A DNA stretch of 64,000 nucleotides from Halopseudomonas salegens (GCF_900105655.1 NZ_LT629787.1:1302001-1366000); one strand, 5' to 3'; positions 54,264 to 64,000 are shown, counted from the first letter of the stretch. Made by a program: numbers and translations. The notes: a model not told the origin generated them from the letters alone.

Positions 54264-56216
54264 TCAGTTACCGCCAATTCGCACCCGGGTATTGAGTTCG
54301 AGAGTGACGGGCCGGTCCCATTGATTTTCCAGGCGCGAGCGCAATGCGCGCAGATCGGCCATCAGAATGGGTTGCTCGGCTACCAGATCACCCTGTATCA
54401 CCACACCGCGTCCCTGGCGTGACACCTGCGGCGCCTGCATGGTCATCAGTTTGCCGTGAACTTCCAGTGGCGCGTCGGTCAGGTCGCGCTCCAGTTGCCA
54501 GCGCTGGTTGATGTCGACAAAGGCGAAGGTCAGCGGAATGGCCACGGTCGCCAGCAAAACAGCAGAAATCGTCAGCCCACGTTTGGCCTTGATCAGCGGG
54601 GCAAAACCCAGAATCAGAAAGGTCAGCGCTGCGGCCAGGGCAATACCGACCAGGTTGGTGAGAAACAGCAGCATGGCCCCGGCAAAAACATCCCACTGCC
54701 ACCAGCCAATCCCGATGCCGGCTACTGACAGCGGTGGCACCAGGGCGACGGCAATAGCGACGCCGGGCAAGCTTTTTATGACGCTTTCACGCGCATGGGC
54801 ATAGCCGCCGGCAATACCCGAAGCAATCGCTACGCCCAGATCAAGCAGGTTCGGATGCAGGCGACCAGACATTTCCGGAGTAATGCGATTGATCGGAATA
54901 ATCAGGGCCAGCAAGGCTGCGGTCAACAGGGCCAGACCCACTCCCAGGGCTATGGTCAGCGAGGACCTTTGCAGCAGCGCCCGGTCACCGCGCAACAGCG
55001 CCATGGAGAGGGAAATGATCGGCGACATCAAAGGCGCCAGTACCATGGCGCCGATAATCACGGCGGCACTGGACAAATACAGCCCAAGGCTGGCGACGAT
55101 AACGCTGAGCACCATCAGGGCGATATAGTGGGGATGAGCCTGGGCATTCTCGCGCAACTGCAGGAACAGGTCCTTGAACTCATCTTCCAGGGCGCGGGTG
55201 AACAGGGGCAAGTGCGTCTGAATCATGTTCAGCCGGTCCTGGTTGACCGGAAGGCTGTCGATTTTCATCGTATCCTTGCCATTGCGCTGGCTCGGCTGGC
55301 TGACCTGCTGGATTTCACCGACATTGATGCGTACGGCTTCCGGATACAGGTGCAGCTCGATGCTCGCGGCTTCCCGGCGCCGGCCATCAACAAAGTACAC
55401 CAGGGGCTTACTGGCATCGATGCGCAGATACTGGCTTTTGATATAGCTGACCGTCGGCGGCAGTCGTTTGACCTGCTGTTCGCCCCTGAACAGGCTGGCA
55501 AGCAGGAAAGACAGGTATTCCTTGACCGATTTCGGCGCTATCAGGATGGTTGAAACTTTCCCGTCCTGGGCGGAAAGGGTGGTGTTTATCAGCCGGGCAG
55601 CAGCGCTGTTGATGTCATTTTCGATCGCGACCATACCGGTAATGGCTGTGCGGATGGTGACATCCTTGCCGGTGGTCAGGGATACGGCAAAGGGTTTGAT
55701 CGCCATCAGGTTGCGCAAACTGGTCCAGACCAGCGCCAGCCAGTAGATCAGGTGTTCATAGGCTGATGCCTGGCGGTTCTGATAGGTTTTGCTGCGCTGG
55801 TCAAGAAAGGGTGTTTCTCCCAGCATGACCATTCCCAGTACGACTTCATCGTTGCAGCGCGCAACGTCCAGAGCCGTACTTTGCTCGGCAAAGGCCAGTG
55901 CAATGGCATCCTCTGTTCTGGCCGGAATGCCGAACCATTTGTGCAAACGACTTTTCGCCTTGAGTGGAATGATCCCCAGCGAGAAGTTGAGCGTTTTTGC
56001 CTGATTGACGTACTCACTGAAGTCTTCCTCATCGCTCAGCACAATCACGTGCTGGGCATGGTCGAGACAACGGCCGGGTTCGGCAAGAAAGTCAGCGCTG
56101 GTGAATTCGTACAGCCTGATATTGGCCGCTTCGGCAAAACGGCGCACAGCTTCCAGATGTTGGGCTTGTTCGGCGGGGTACACCACCAGTGCCTGAGTAT
56201 GCAGGGTCACAGTCAT
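54264..56216 (-). CDS. DUF389 / TIGR00341-type membrane protein
   Basis: The start at 56216 (MTVTLHTQALVVYPAEQAQH) gives 650 residues; AAGGA lies just before it at short spacing. Residues 1-310 form a soluble part that includes a segment like a diacylglycerol kinase domain. Residues 350-560 hold the DUF389 membrane region with several helices (YIALMVLSVIVASLGLYLSS, VIIGAMVLAPLMSPI, LPGVAIAVALVPPLSVAGIG), and a soluble C-terminal domain ends the protein. The function is unknown in bacteria. Confidence 0.88.
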   Translation of the reverse strand: MTVTLHTQALVVYPAEQAQHLEAVRRFAEAANIRLYEFTSADFLAEPGRCLDHAQHVIVLSDEEDFSEYVNQAKTLNFSLGIIPLKAKSRLHKWFGIPARTEDAIALAFAEQSTALDVARCNDEVVLGMVMLGETPFLDQRSKTYQNRQASAYEHLIYWLALVWTSLRNLMAIKPFAVSLTTGKDVTIRTAITGMVAIENDINSAAARLINTTLSAQDGKVSTILIAPKSVKEYLSFLLASLFRGEQQVKRLPPTVSYIKSQYLRIDASKPLVYFVDGRRREAASIELHLYPEAVRINVGEIQQVSQPSQRNGKDTMKIDSLPVNQDRLNMIQTHLPLFTRALEDEFKDLFLQLRENAQAHPHYIALMVLSVIVASLGLYLSSAAVIIGAMVLAPLMSPIISLSMALLRGDRALLQRSSLTIALGVGLALLTAALLALIIPINRITPEMSGRLHPNLLDLGVAIASGIAGGYAHARESVIKSLPGVAIAVALVPPLSVAGIGIGWWQWDVFAGAMLLFLTNLVGIALAAALTFLILGFAPLIKAKRGLTISAVLLATVAIPLTFAFVDINQRWQLERDLTDAPLEVHGKLMTMQAPQVSRQGRGVVIQGDLVAEQPILMADLRALRSRLENQWDRPVTLELNTRVRIGGN

Positions 56217-56280
56217 TTCCTTGGCAACAGACCCTCTATTCTGGCATGAATTACCAGCTTGCTGACAAGCGTCTGGTGCG

Positions 56281-59148
56281 TTATCGACCGACTTCAAGCA
56301 AACGCATGAAATCGTCTTCCGCAACTGCCGGGCTGTACAGGAAACCCTGGTAGGCATGACAGTTAAGCTTTACCAGGAAGTCGAGTTGCTCCTGCTGCTC
56401 CACGCCTTCGGCGATCAGCTTCAAGTGCAGGTTCAATCCAAGGGCAACAATGGTGCGAATGATTTCCGCATCGTTGGGGTCCTGGGTGCAGTCGCGGACA
56501 AAGGATTGGTCGATTTTCAGCGTATCCAGTGGCAGGCGCTTGAGATAGCTCAGGGACGAGTAGCCGGTGCCGAAGTCATCAATTGCAAAAGAAACCCCCA
56601 GAGCGCGCAATTGCTGCATTTTCGCAATGGTATCGTTGATGTCCTGAATGACAATGCTTTCGGTAATTTCCAGTACCAGGTAACTGGCCGGAATGGCGCT
56701 GTCGCGGATAGCCTGCTCAATCTGCTCGACAAAGTCCTGCTGGCGGAACTGGCGCGGGCTGATATTCACCGACAAACGGAAATTCTCCGTCAGCATATGG
56801 CCGTCCAACAGACGGCGAATGTGCTGACAGGCCTCGGTAACCACCCACTGACCAGCCGACAGGATCATGCCGCTTTCTTCCAGTACCGGAATAAAGCTGG
56901 CCGGGCTGATCATGCCGCGCTCCGGGTGTTGCCACCGAATCAATGCTTCAGCACCAACAATGCGGTGGTTGTCGGCCTGAATCTGGGGCTGATAATGCAG
57001 CTGGAATTGTCCCTGGGTAATGGCCTGGCGCAATTCGGATTCGATCGTCAGGCGTTCACTGGCCGCCAGTTGCATGGCCTGTTCAAAGAATGCGATGCCA
57101 TTGCGACCACTCTCCTTGACCCGGTAAAGCGCGATATCCGCGCGTTTGAGCAGGTCTTCCGGATTGTCACCGTGTTCCGGCAACACCGCGATGCCTATGC
57201 TGACACTGAGTTCCAGGGCATGGCCTTCGATGTGCATGGGTTGCGCCAGCGCCTTGCGCAGCTTTTCGGCGGTGCCTCGGATATGCAGCAAACACTGGTC
57301 GTGATCGGCTTCCAGACCACTGAGCAAGACGACAAATTCGTCGCCACCCAGGCGCGCAACGGTGTCCTGTTTGCGCACAGTCGCCAGCAGGCGCTGGGTC
57401 ACTGTTTGCAGTACCGCATCACCGCAGGAGTGGCCCAGCGAATCGTTGATGTTCTTGAAGTGGTCCAGATCGAAAAACATCAAGGCCCCGCGCAGATTGA
57501 CGCGCTTGTACAGGCTGATGCTCTGCTTCAGACGGTCGGCCAGCAGGGTACGGTTGGGCAGGTCGGTCAGCGCATCATGGTAGGCCAGATGCTTGATTCG
57601 CGCTTCGATCAGCTTTTGCTCGGTAATATCACGGGCAGTAATCAGCATGCAGTTCTGGCCGTCCAGGAGTAAGGGTTGTACCGAAACAGATGCCAACAAC
57701 TCCTGCCCGAACTTGCCCCTGGCACGCATTTCCCGATCGCGGACCTGACCTTTCTCGTTCAATTCGGCGACCATGTCCGCCCGCTGTTGATAATCGGCCC
57801 AGATACCCAGGTCCTGAGCGGTTTTGCCAATGACTTCGTCAGCGCTGTAGCCGGTCAGACCGGTGAAGCCTTCATTGACTTCGATATACCGGCCACTGTC
57901 ACGCTCGGTCAGGCTGATCGAGTCCGGACTGGCTTTGAAAGCAAGGGCAAACTTCTGTTCTGAAGCGCGCAGGGCCCGTTCCGCCTTCTTGCGAGCAGAC
58001 ACATCCTTGAAACTGATCAGCAGGCAGGGCAGTCGATTAATGGTCAGCAAGGCCGTCGATAGCTCACAGGTCATATTGTGGCCCTGCCTGTGTTTCACAA
58101 TCAGCTCGTGACCCTTCAGGTTCTGATCGCTCTTGGCGGCTTCGAGCAGCGCCCGGGTGCGTGCCTTGTCATGCCAGAGGCCGGCTTGCTCCGGCGTCTG
58201 ACCGAGCACAGGTTCCGGCTGATAGCCCAGCTGTTCGGTAAAGCTGTGATTGATCTCGATAATGCTCAACGTGTCGCGATCAATCAGGCAGTAAGGTTCC
58301 GGCGCCCCTTGAAACAGGGTCGCAAACTTGAGTTCGCTCTCGATCAGGGCCTGCTCATTGCGCCGTCGGTCGGTAATGTCTTTCAGCGTCCCGACCATGC
58401 GCAAAGGGTTGCCATCGGTATCGCGGTGCAGGGTGGCTGTGGCTTCCAGCCAGCGAGTCTGACGGTTATGGCCGAGCTGGCGGTAATTAAGCCGGTAGCG
58501 CCGTTGTTCACCCCGGCAGATGGCAACAAAGGCACGACGCATCGCGGTACGGTCCTGCGGATGAATGCTGCGGGTGAAAAAACTCAGCGGCCCTTCCCAG
58601 GGGTAAGCATGGAAACCATGCATGAAAGCGGCACGGGCTGAACAGTGCAGGGTGCGGCTGTGCAAGTCCAGATCCCAGATACCCATCTGGCTGGCATTCA
58701 GCGCCATGTGCAGCCGTTCCTGACTTTTTTTCAGTTCGGCATCAAAGCGTTTTTGTTCGGTAATGTCGTAAGCCATGGACAATCGGCACAGCATGCCGTC
58801 CAGCTCGATATATTCCACCGAAACCAGACAAGTCTTCAACTGGCCGTCACGGCATAACAGTTCGGCTTCGAAGTGATCCATGCTGCCGTGCTGATGAAAA
58901 TGCTCGAGCATTGATTCGCGCTGCCGCTTGCTGTGCCACAAGGGGAATTCGTGGCCGGTGTCGCGGCCCAGTGATTGTTGGCGGTCCCAGCCGAAGAGTT
59001 TCTGAAAGGCCGGGTTGATATCAATCACGCAGCCATTGGACGCATCCACCAGCATGCTGGCAACCGGCATGCGGAAGAAAAGGCGCCTGAACGCCGCATC
59101 CTTGTCGGAAGGGGCCATTGACGCTGGCAGGTTGTCTTGTTGCCCCAT
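56281..59148 (-). CDS. Multi-PAS diguanylate cyclase/phosphodiesterase (GGDEF-EAL)
   Basis: The start at 59148 (MGQQDNLPASMAPSDK) has GAGG eight bases upstream and gives 955 residues. Four PAS-type sensory domains occupy about 25-520. The GGDEF motif is at 601-605 with the inhibitory RxxD (RKQD) five residues before it, so product feedback is likely. EAL is at 734-736, with LEITES, DDFGTGYSSL and KIDQSFV intact, so both synthesis and breakdown of c-di-GMP are chemically possible. No membrane helix is evident, so it is probably cytosolic. The input signal is unknown. Confidence 0.93.
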   Translation of the reverse strand: MGQQDNLPASMAPSDKDAAFRRLFFRMPVASMLVDASNGCVIDINPAFQKLFGWDRQQSLGRDTGHEFPLWHSKRQRESMLEHFHQHGSMDHFEAELLCRDGQLKTCLVSVEYIELDGMLCRLSMAYDITEQKRFDAELKKSQERLHMALNASQMGIWDLDLHSRTLHCSARAAFMHGFHAYPWEGPLSFFTRSIHPQDRTAMRRAFVAICRGEQRRYRLNYRQLGHNRQTRWLEATATLHRDTDGNPLRMVGTLKDITDRRRNEQALIESELKFATLFQGAPEPYCLIDRDTLSIIEINHSFTEQLGYQPEPVLGQTPEQAGLWHDKARTRALLEAAKSDQNLKGHELIVKHRQGHNMTCELSTALLTINRLPCLLISFKDVSARKKAERALRASEQKFALAFKASPDSISLTERDSGRYIEVNEGFTGLTGYSADEVIGKTAQDLGIWADYQQRADMVAELNEKGQVRDREMRARGKFGQELLASVSVQPLLLDGQNCMLITARDITEQKLIEARIKHLAYHDALTDLPNRTLLADRLKQSISLYKRVNLRGALMFFDLDHFKNINDSLGHSCGDAVLQTVTQRLLATVRKQDTVARLGGDEFVVLLSGLEADHDQCLLHIRGTAEKLRKALAQPMHIEGHALELSVSIGIAVLPEHGDNPEDLLKRADIALYRVKESGRNGIAFFEQAMQLAASERLTIESELRQAITQGQFQLHYQPQIQADNHRIVGAEALIRWQHPERGMISPASFIPVLEESGMILSAGQWVVTEACQHIRRLLDGHMLTENFRLSVNISPRQFRQQDFVEQIEQAIRDSAIPASYLVLEITESIVIQDINDTIAKMQQLRALGVSFAIDDFGTGYSSLSYLKRLPLDTLKIDQSFVRDCTQDPNDAEIIRTIVALGLNLHLKLIAEGVEQQEQLDFLVKLNCHAYQGFLYSPAVAEDDFMRLLEVGR

Positions 59149-59284
59149 TATCGCTACCTCATGGAGGCTACTACGGGCTGGCACTACGACATCTTGTCTA
59201 CTCAACATAGCCGTTGATATCAGGGGCGACAAGTGAATTGTCGGGCGTTACTGCGCGAATGGTGCAGCCCGGATTGGCAAAGCC

Positions 59285-60172
59285 TCAAGCACGGGTTTCA
59301 CGCTCCTGTTGCAAAATATCAATAAAGGCCTGTGCAGCGTTGGACAATGTTCGCCCGGTGTGGCGGACATAGCCAAGCTCGCGTTGCAGGCTGGCCGCTT
59401 TGACTGGCAGGCTGCGGACCTGGTCATCCAGCATTGTGTTCGGTAGTACACTCCAGGCGAGGCCGATGGATACCAGCATTTTCAGGGTTTCCATGTAGTT
59501 GGTCGTCATGCTGATGCGAGGCGTCAGAGCATGCTGGGCAAACAGTTCGCTGACTATTCGGTGGGTTACCGTATGACTGTCCGGCAATACCGCCGGATGC
59601 TCGGCCAGTTGCGCCAGGGTGACGGTCGACTGATTGGCCAGTGGGTGGTCCGGGGCGACGACGACGGCCAGCGGGTCTTGCCAGATGCGTTCGCTGCGCA
59701 TCGGCGGTTCGCTGTGTGGCGGCAGGGTGACAACGGCCAGTTCGATGGCTCCCTGCAAGACCTGCTCGTGAGCCACCTCGGAATCCAGAAAGCGGATATC
59801 CAGCGCCACGCCGGGAAACGCCTTGCTGAAGCGCCGCAGCACCTGTGGCAGACGGTGCAGGCCTATATGGTGGCTGGTGGCAATGCTCAGCTGGCCTTGC
59901 ACCCGGCTGGACAGGTTGCCAAGGGCGCGGCGGGTGTCGTGGAGCAGGTTGAGCAGGTGCTCGGCGCGGGGTTTCAATGCTCGGCCGGCTTCGGTCAGCG
60001 CAATATGTCGGCCAATGCGATCGAATAACAGGCAGTCCAGTTGCTGTTCCAGTGCAGCAATACGTTTGCTGACGGCCGGTTGCGTCAGGTGCAACTGTTC
60101 GGCTGCCCGGGAGAAAGAGCCCGTATGCACTACGGCGAGGAAGGCCTGCAGGTTCGCGGTGTCCATATTCAT
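59285..60172 (-). CDS. LysR-type regulator divergent from leuC
   Basis: A 295-residue LysR-type activator/repressor. The winged helix-turn-helix is at 5-65 (FLAVVHTGSFSRAAEQLHLT, QPAVSKRIAALEQQL), followed by the effector domain. It is read away from leuC with 99 bases between, the classic LysR layout, and P. aeruginosa has a LysR gene at the same place. Control of leuCDB is therefore likely but not shown. An inverted repeat covers its start codon, which suggests autoregulation. Confidence 0.9.
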   Translation of the reverse strand: MNMDTANLQAFLAVVHTGSFSRAAEQLHLTQPAVSKRIAALEQQLDCLLFDRIGRHIALTEAGRALKPRAEHLLNLLHDTRRALGNLSSRVQGQLSIATSHHIGLHRLPQVLRRFSKAFPGVALDIRFLDSEVAHEQVLQGAIELAVVTLPPHSEPPMRSERIWQDPLAVVVAPDHPLANQSTVTLAQLAEHPAVLPDSHTVTHRIVSELFAQHALTPRISMTTNYMETLKMLVSIGLAWSVLPNTMLDDQVRSLPVKAASLQRELGYVRHTGRTLSNAAQAFIDILQQERETRA

Positions 60173-60200
60173 TCCAATTGGTTATGCGATGAATGAATAT
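60165..60200. promoter_or_regulatory. AT-rich operator candidate between the LysR gene and leuC
   Basis: ATATTCATTC (60165-60174) and GAATGAATAT (60191-60200) are perfect reverse complements with a 16-base spacer containing CAATTG. The left arm includes the start codon of the LysR gene (60170-60172) and the right arm lies 71 bases before leuC. The position fits a LysR autoregulatory site. Confidence 0.6.
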
Positions 60201-60271
60201 TATGAATTTGTTTTATCAATTGCCAGTAGATATGCTCATTGCACTTGAATAGCCCTTGCAGGAGTTGACGC

Positions 60272-61705
60272 ATGTCCGGCAAAACCCTTTATGACAAGTT
60301 GTGGGATAACCACCTGGTCAAACAGCGCGATGATGGTTCTGCGCTTATCTACATTGATCGTCACCTGTTGCACGAAGTGACCTCGCCGCAGGCCTTCGAA
60401 GGGCTGCGCCTGGCTGGTCGGCAACCCTGGCGGATCGATGCCAATCTGGCCACCCCGGATCATAACGTGCCGACGACCAACCGTAGTGCAGGTGTTGAAG
60501 GCATTGAAGATCTGGTGTCCAAGTTGCAGGTGGTTACCCTGGATGACAATTGCCGTGATTTCGGCATTCTGGAATTCCAGATGACCGACCGCCGGCAGGG
60601 GATCGTGCATGTGGTGGGTCCGGAGCAGGGCGCCACCTTGCCGGGCATGACTGTGGTCTGTGGTGACTCGCATACGGCAACTCATGGCGCCTTTGCCGCG
60701 CTGGCACATGGTATCGGTACCTCGGAAGTCGAGCATGTACTGGCGACCCAGTGCCTGGTGGCCAAAAAGATGAAGAACATGCTGGTGCAGGTGGATGGTC
60801 AGCTCGGTTTTGGCGTCACCGCCAAGGATATTGTGCTGGCCGTCATCGGCAAGATCGGCACGGCGGGCGGTAACGGCCATGCCATCGAGTTTGCTGGTTC
60901 GGCGATTCGCGATCTGTCGATCGAAGGGCGCATGACCATCTGCAACATGGCGATTGAAGCCGGCGCCCGGGTTGGTCTGGTCGCCTGTGACGAGAAAACC
61001 ATCGCCTATGTGAAAGATCGCCCCTATGCGCCCAAGGGTGTTGACTGGGAGCAGGCCGTGAGTGCCTGGCAGGATCTGCAGTCCGATGCCGACGCACAGT
61101 TTGATACCGTGGTTGAGCTGGACGCCGCGTCGATCAAGCCGCAGGTGTCCTGGGGCACGTCGCCGGAAATGGTCGTAGCCGTGGATGCCTCGGTGCCTGA
61201 TCCGGCTGCGGAAACCGATGCGGTCAAGCGCAGTGGCTATCAGCGCGCATTGCAGTACATGGGGCTGGAAGCCAATCAACCGATTACTTCGATCAAGCTG
61301 GATCGCGTCTTTATCGGTTCCTGCACCAACTCGCGGATTGAAGACTTGCGCGCCGCAGCTGCCGTTGCCAAGGGTCGCTCGGTTGCGCCCAGCGTCAAAC
61401 AGGCGATGGTGGTGCCCGGTTCCGGCCTGGTCAAGGAACAGGCCGAGCGAGAGGGCCTGGACGCTATCTTCAAGGCTGCAGGTTTCGAGTGGCGTGATCC
61501 GGGGTGTTCCATGTGTCTGGCGATGAACCCGGACCGCCTGCAGTCCGGTGAGCACTGCGCCTCGACCTCGAACCGCAATTTCGAGGGTCGCCAGGGCAAT
61601 GGCGGGCGTACCCACCTGGTCAGCCCGGCGATGGCGGCCGCAGCAGCGATTGCCGGTCACTTTGTCGATGTTCGCGAGATGCTCAATCAGGAGGCCCACG
61701 CATGA
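60272..61705 (+). CDS. leuC: 3-isopropylmalate dehydratase large subunit
   Basis: A 477-residue aconitase-family enzyme that isomerises 2- to 3-isopropylmalate in leucine synthesis. The [4Fe-4S] ligands are Cys351 (FIGSCTNSR) and Cys412/Cys415 ([10 protein letters not shown]). [20 protein letters not shown] and [11 protein letters not shown] are further family marks. AGGAG precedes the start, and the stop overlaps leuD by four bases. Confidence 0.97.
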   Translation: MSGKTLYDKLWDNHLVKQRDDGSALIYIDRHLLHEVTSPQAFEGLRLAGRQPWRIDANLATPDHNVPTTNRSAGVEGIEDLVSKLQVVTLDDNCRDFGILEFQMTDRRQGIVHVVGPEQGATLPGMTVVCGDSHTATHGAFAALAHGIGTSEVEHVLATQCLVAKKMKNMLVQVDGQLGFGVTAKDIVLAVIGKIGTAGGNGHAIEFAGSAIRDLSIEGRMTICNMAIEAGARVGLVACDEKTIAYVKDRPYAPKGVDWEQAVSAWQDLQSDADAQFDTVVELDAASIKPQVSWGTSPEMVVAVDASVPDPAAETDAVKRSGYQRALQYMGLEANQPITSIKLDRVFIGSCTNSRIEDLRAAAAVAKGRSVAPSVKQAMVVPGSGLVKEQAEREGLDAIFKAAGFEWRDPGCSMCLAMNPDRLQSGEHCASTSNRNFEGRQGNGGRTHLVSPAMAAAAAIAGHFVDVREMLNQEAHA

Positions 61706-62349
61706 AGCCATTTACCCAGCATACCGGTTTGGCGGCACCACTTGATCGTGCCAATGTGGATACTGATCTGATTATCCCCAAGCAGTTTCTCAAGTCGATC
61801 AAGCGCACCGGTTTCGGGCAGAACCTGTTTGACGAGCTGCGTTATCTGGACGAGGGTCTGCCTGGCCAGGATTGCTCGACACGACCGCTGAACCCGGATT
61901 TCGTGCTCAATCAGCCCCGTTATCAGGGTGCCAGTGTCTTGCTCGCGCGCAAGAATTTCGGCTGCGGTTCCAGCCGTGAGCACGCGCCATGGGCGCTGGA
62001 AGAGTACGGCTTTCGCAGCGTGATTGCACCGAGCTTTGCTGATATTTTCTTCAACAATAGCTTCAAGAATGGCTTGTTACCTATTGTTTTGACTGAAGAA
62101 GAAGTTGATGATTTGTTCCGGCAGGCTGAAGCGGAAGAGGGCTATCAATTGACCATTGATCTGCCGGCGCAGACGGTCACCCGTCCGGATGGCAAGGCGT
62201 ACAGCTTCGAAGTCGATGCCTTCCGCAAGCATTGCCTGTTGAACGGTCTGGATGACATCGGCCTGACGCTGGAAGACGCTGACGCTATCCGCAGCTTCGA
62301 AGAAACCCACCGCCAGAAGCAGCCCTGGCTGTTCGGCGCGATCAAATAA
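61702..62349 (+). CDS. leuD: 3-isopropylmalate dehydratase small subunit
   Basis: A 215-residue swivel-domain partner of LeuC. Key blocks are [20 protein letters not shown] (about 18-37), [15 protein letters not shown] and [18 protein letters not shown]. It overlaps leuC by four bases, giving coupled translation of the two subunits. Confidence 0.97.
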   Translation: MKPFTQHTGLAAPLDRANVDTDLIIPKQFLKSIKRTGFGQNLFDELRYLDEGLPGQDCSTRPLNPDFVLNQPRYQGASVLLARKNFGCGSSREHAPWALEEYGFRSVIAPSFADIFFNNSFKNGLLPIVLTEEEVDDLFRQAEAEEGYQLTIDLPAQTVTRPDGKAYSFEVDAFRKHCLLNGLDDIGLTLEDADAIRSFEETHRQKQPWLFGAIK

Positions 62350-62352
62350 TTC

Positions 62353-62433
62353 GACGCCTGCGGCGTCAGGCTGAACGCCAAAGGCTAGAGGCTTGAAGGT
62401 CGAGATCTTCCAGCCTTCGGCTTTCGGCCTTCA
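62353..62433. repeat. Hairpin plus imperfect palindrome between leuD and leuB
   Basis: GACGCC-TGC-GGCGTC (62353-62367) is a perfect 6-bp hairpin directly after leuD. It is followed by an imperfect palindrome (arms near 62369-62399 and 62411-62433) built from GGCTGAA, GAGGCTTGAAGG and GGCCTTCAGCC, resembling the repeat at 32293-32362. Some pseudomonads carry a methyltransferase gene in this gap; here there is none. Confidence 0.6.
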
Positions 62434-62466
62434 GCCATTTCACCTGGTTTTGGAGTAACGCAGAGA

Positions 62467-63543
62467 ATGAAAAACATACTTATCCTCCCCGGCGATGGTA
62501 TCGGTCCGGAAATCGTTGCCGAGGCGGTCAAGGTGCTGGAACTGGCGAATGACAAGTTTGCCCTCGATGTGCAGCTGAGCCACGATGAGCTGGGCGGTGC
62601 TGCCTATGACAAGTATGGCGTGCCGCTGGCTGACGAAACCCTCGACCGTGCCCGTGCCGCAGATGCCATTTTGCTCGGCGCTGTGGGCGGTCCCAAGTGG
62701 GACACCATTGATCCGGCCCTGCGGCCTGAGCGTGGCCTGTTGAAAATCCGCTCCGAGCTGGGCCTGTTTGGCAACTTGCGCCCGGCCTTGCTGTATCCGC
62801 AGCTGGCGGAGTCTTCCACGTTGAAGCCGGAGGTGGTCTCGGGGCTGGATATTCTGATCGTGCGCGAGCTTACCGGTGGTATCTATTTCGGCCAGCCACG
62901 TGAGCGGCTGGTGAAAGACGGCGAGCGCATGGCCTATGACACCCTGCCGTACAGTGAAAGTGAAGTGCGCCGTATCGCCAAAGTCGGTTTTGACATGGCC
63001 ATGGTGCGCAACAGGAAACTGTGTTCGGTCGATAAGGCCAATGTGTTGGCGTCCAGCCAGCTCTGGCGTGAAGTGGTTGAAGAGGTCGCGCGCGACTATC
63101 CCGAGGTGGAACTGTCACACATGTATGTCGACAACGCCGCCATGCAGCTGGTGCGTGCGCCAAAACAGTTTGACGTGATAGTGACGGACAACATGTTTGG
63201 TGACATTTTGTCCGATCAGGCGTCCATGCTCACAGGGTCAATCGGTATGTTGCCCTCAGCGTCACTGGATGCCAATAACAAGGGCATGTATGAGCCGTGC
63301 CACGGCAGCGCGCCGGATATCGCCGGGCAGGGCATTGCCAACCCGCTGGCGACCATTCTGTCGGTTTCCATGCTGCTCCGTTACAGCTTCAATGAGGTCA
63401 AGGCAGCCGATGCGATTGAGCAGGCAGTCAGCCAGGTATTGGACCAGGGCCTGCGTACCGGCGACATCATGGCCGCAGGCTGCCGCAAGGTCAGTACCGC
63501 AGAAATGGGTGCGGCCGTGGTAGCGGCGCTGAAAAACCTGTAG
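62467..63543 (+). CDS. leuB: 3-isopropylmalate dehydrogenase
   Basis: A 358-residue NAD-dependent enzyme that oxidises 3-isopropylmalate to the precursor of leucine. Marks are [20 protein letters not shown], the substrate block [31 protein letters not shown], the [10 protein letters not shown] region, [16 protein letters not shown] and [14 protein letters not shown]. Glycine-rich and complete. A ribosome-binding site of the type GGAGTAACG precedes the ATG. Confidence 0.97.
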   Translation: MKNILILPGDGIGPEIVAEAVKVLELANDKFALDVQLSHDELGGAAYDKYGVPLADETLDRARAADAILLGAVGGPKWDTIDPALRPERGLLKIRSELGLFGNLRPALLYPQLAESSTLKPEVVSGLDILIVRELTGGIYFGQPRERLVKDGERMAYDTLPYSESEVRRIAKVGFDMAMVRNRKLCSVDKANVLASSQLWREVVEEVARDYPEVELSHMYVDNAAMQLVRAPKQFDVIVTDNMFGDILSDQASMLTGSIGMLPSASLDANNKGMYEPCHGSAPDIAGQGIANPLATILSVSMLLRYSFNEVKAADAIEQAVSQVLDQGLRTGDIMAAGCRKVSTAEMGAAVVAALKNL

Positions 63544-63559
63544 TCTGTACTGCTATTTT

Positions 63560-63588
63560 GCGACGCCCGACTATATGTTGGGCGTTGC
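63560..63588 (+). terminator. Terminator-like hairpin after leuB
   Basis: A 12-bp stem with two G-T pairs (63560-63571 with 63577-63588) closes on the loop TATAT and is followed by TGTCTTTG. It could separate leuB from asd as a weak terminator. Confidence 0.55.
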
Positions 63589-63624
63589 TGTCTTTGAATC
63601 TGTTCACCCTATGGGGTTGTTGTC

Positions 63625-64000
63625 ATGAAAAAAGTAGGTTTGGTTGGCTGGCGTGGCATGGTCGGTTCAGTGCTGATGCAGCGCATGCGTGAAGAAAATG
63701 ACTTTGCTGCCATTGAGCCGGTATTTTTCACCACCTCCAATGTGGGCGGTCAGGGCCCCGACGTCGGTAAAGACACGCCGCCGCTGCAGGATGCTTTTGA
63801 TCTGGAGGCGCTCAAGCCGCTGGACGTTATCATTACCTGCCAGGGCGGTGAGTATACTCAGGCTGTTTACGGCAAGCTGCGTGAAGCGGGCTGGAAAGGC
63901 TACTGGATTGACGCTGCATCGAGCTTGCGCATGGAAGATGATGCCCTGATCGTGCTGGACCCGGTCAATCGCCGCAATATTGACCAGGCCCTGCGTGATG
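63625..64000 (+). CDS. asd: Aspartate-semialdehyde dehydrogenase, 3' truncated by the window edge
   Basis: The frame from the ATG at 63625 is open to the last base (125 codons). It begins MKKVGLVGWRGMVGSVLMQR with the NADP-binding GxxGMVG turn, then VFFTTSNVGG, DVIITCQGGEYTQ and WIDAASSLRM, all diagnostic of Asd. The catalytic cysteine lies beyond the window. The enzyme makes aspartate semialdehyde for lysine, threonine, methionine and peptidoglycan precursors. leuB-asd adjacency is usual in pseudomonads. Confidence 0.95.
   Translation, partial: MKKVGLVGWRGMVGSVLMQRMREENDFAAIEPVFFTTSNVGGQGPDVGKDTPPLQDAFDLEALKPLDVIITCQGGEYTQAVYGKLREAGWKGYWIDAASSLRMEDDALIVLDPVNRRNIDQALRD

Noticed and set aside
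60236..61711. 491-codon open frame opposite leuC
   Set aside because: Antisense to leuC, whose iron-sulfur ligands and operon context are clear.

Overview
The window is a 64 kb stretch of a gammaproteobacterial chromosome with moderately high G+C and dense coding. Gene content and order match the Pseudomonadaceae: mltG-tmk-holB-pilZ-tatD, a nitrate assimilation block bounded by cobA and nasS with an embedded kinase/phosphatase gene, pyrC-rnt next to motY-argG-gloA, nadK through pepN, and leuCDB-asd. I infer a Pseudomonas-like organism, possibly of the Halopseudomonas (P. pertucinogena) group; the species cannot be fixed from sequence reading alone. I saw no tRNA, rRNA, CRISPR array, prophage or complete insertion sequence, and no gene-free stretch above 300 bases.

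Layout. 1-3822: cell wall lytic enzyme (5' truncated), thymidylate kinase, DNA polymerase III delta', PilZ and a TatD nuclease. 4101-6999: split B12-dependent ribonucleotide reductase (nrdJa/nrdJb) behind a tandem NrdR box. 7225-12187: MoxR/DUF58/transglutaminase operon, a small membrane protein and a second PilZ protein. 12184-23927 (minus strand): nasS-nasT, nitrate transporter, Ser/Thr kinase-phosphatase, nirB-nirD, nitrate reductase and cobA. 24029-28100 (minus): TAXI-TRAP transporter with a universal stress protein. 28214-35827: RNase T, dihydroorotase, MotY, argG, gloA, an unknown helical protein, dGTPase and two small thiol/cysteine-cluster proteins. 35855-39770 (minus): ABC exporter, hydrolase and MlaA. 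40005-48765: an unknown coiled-coil protein, nadK, phosphatase, rhomboid protease, two conserved unknowns, pepN and a YCF48-like protein. 48793-59148: RND exporter, EEP-family protein, AsmA-like protein, PpnP, DUF389 protein and a PAS-GGDEF-EAL regulator. 59285-64000: LysR regulator divergent from leuC-leuD-leuB, then the start of asd.

The most informative regulation is in the nitrate block. The nitrate sensor pair NasS/NasT, where NasT is an ANTAR RNA-binding antiterminator, is encoded beside its apparent RNA targets. The leaders of the transporter gene and of nirB each carry a sigma-54-type promoter (GG-N10-GC), a P1 hairpin with the identical hexaloop AACGGC, a P2 hairpin with an A1/G4 hexaloop that overlaps the 5' arm of an intrinsic terminator, and then that terminator. 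A third P2-plus-terminator unit precedes nasS itself, suggesting feedback on the sensor. CobA at the operon end would supply precorrin-2 for the siroheme of NirB.

Other non-coding structures: a 97-nt element bounded by a perfect 22-bp inverted repeat between nirD and the nitrate reductase gene, a GC-rich REPIN-like pair at the reductase/cobA boundary, related palindromes after argG and leuD, a perfect 13-bp dyad after pepN, and an AT-rich dyad over the start codon of the leu-linked LysR gene.
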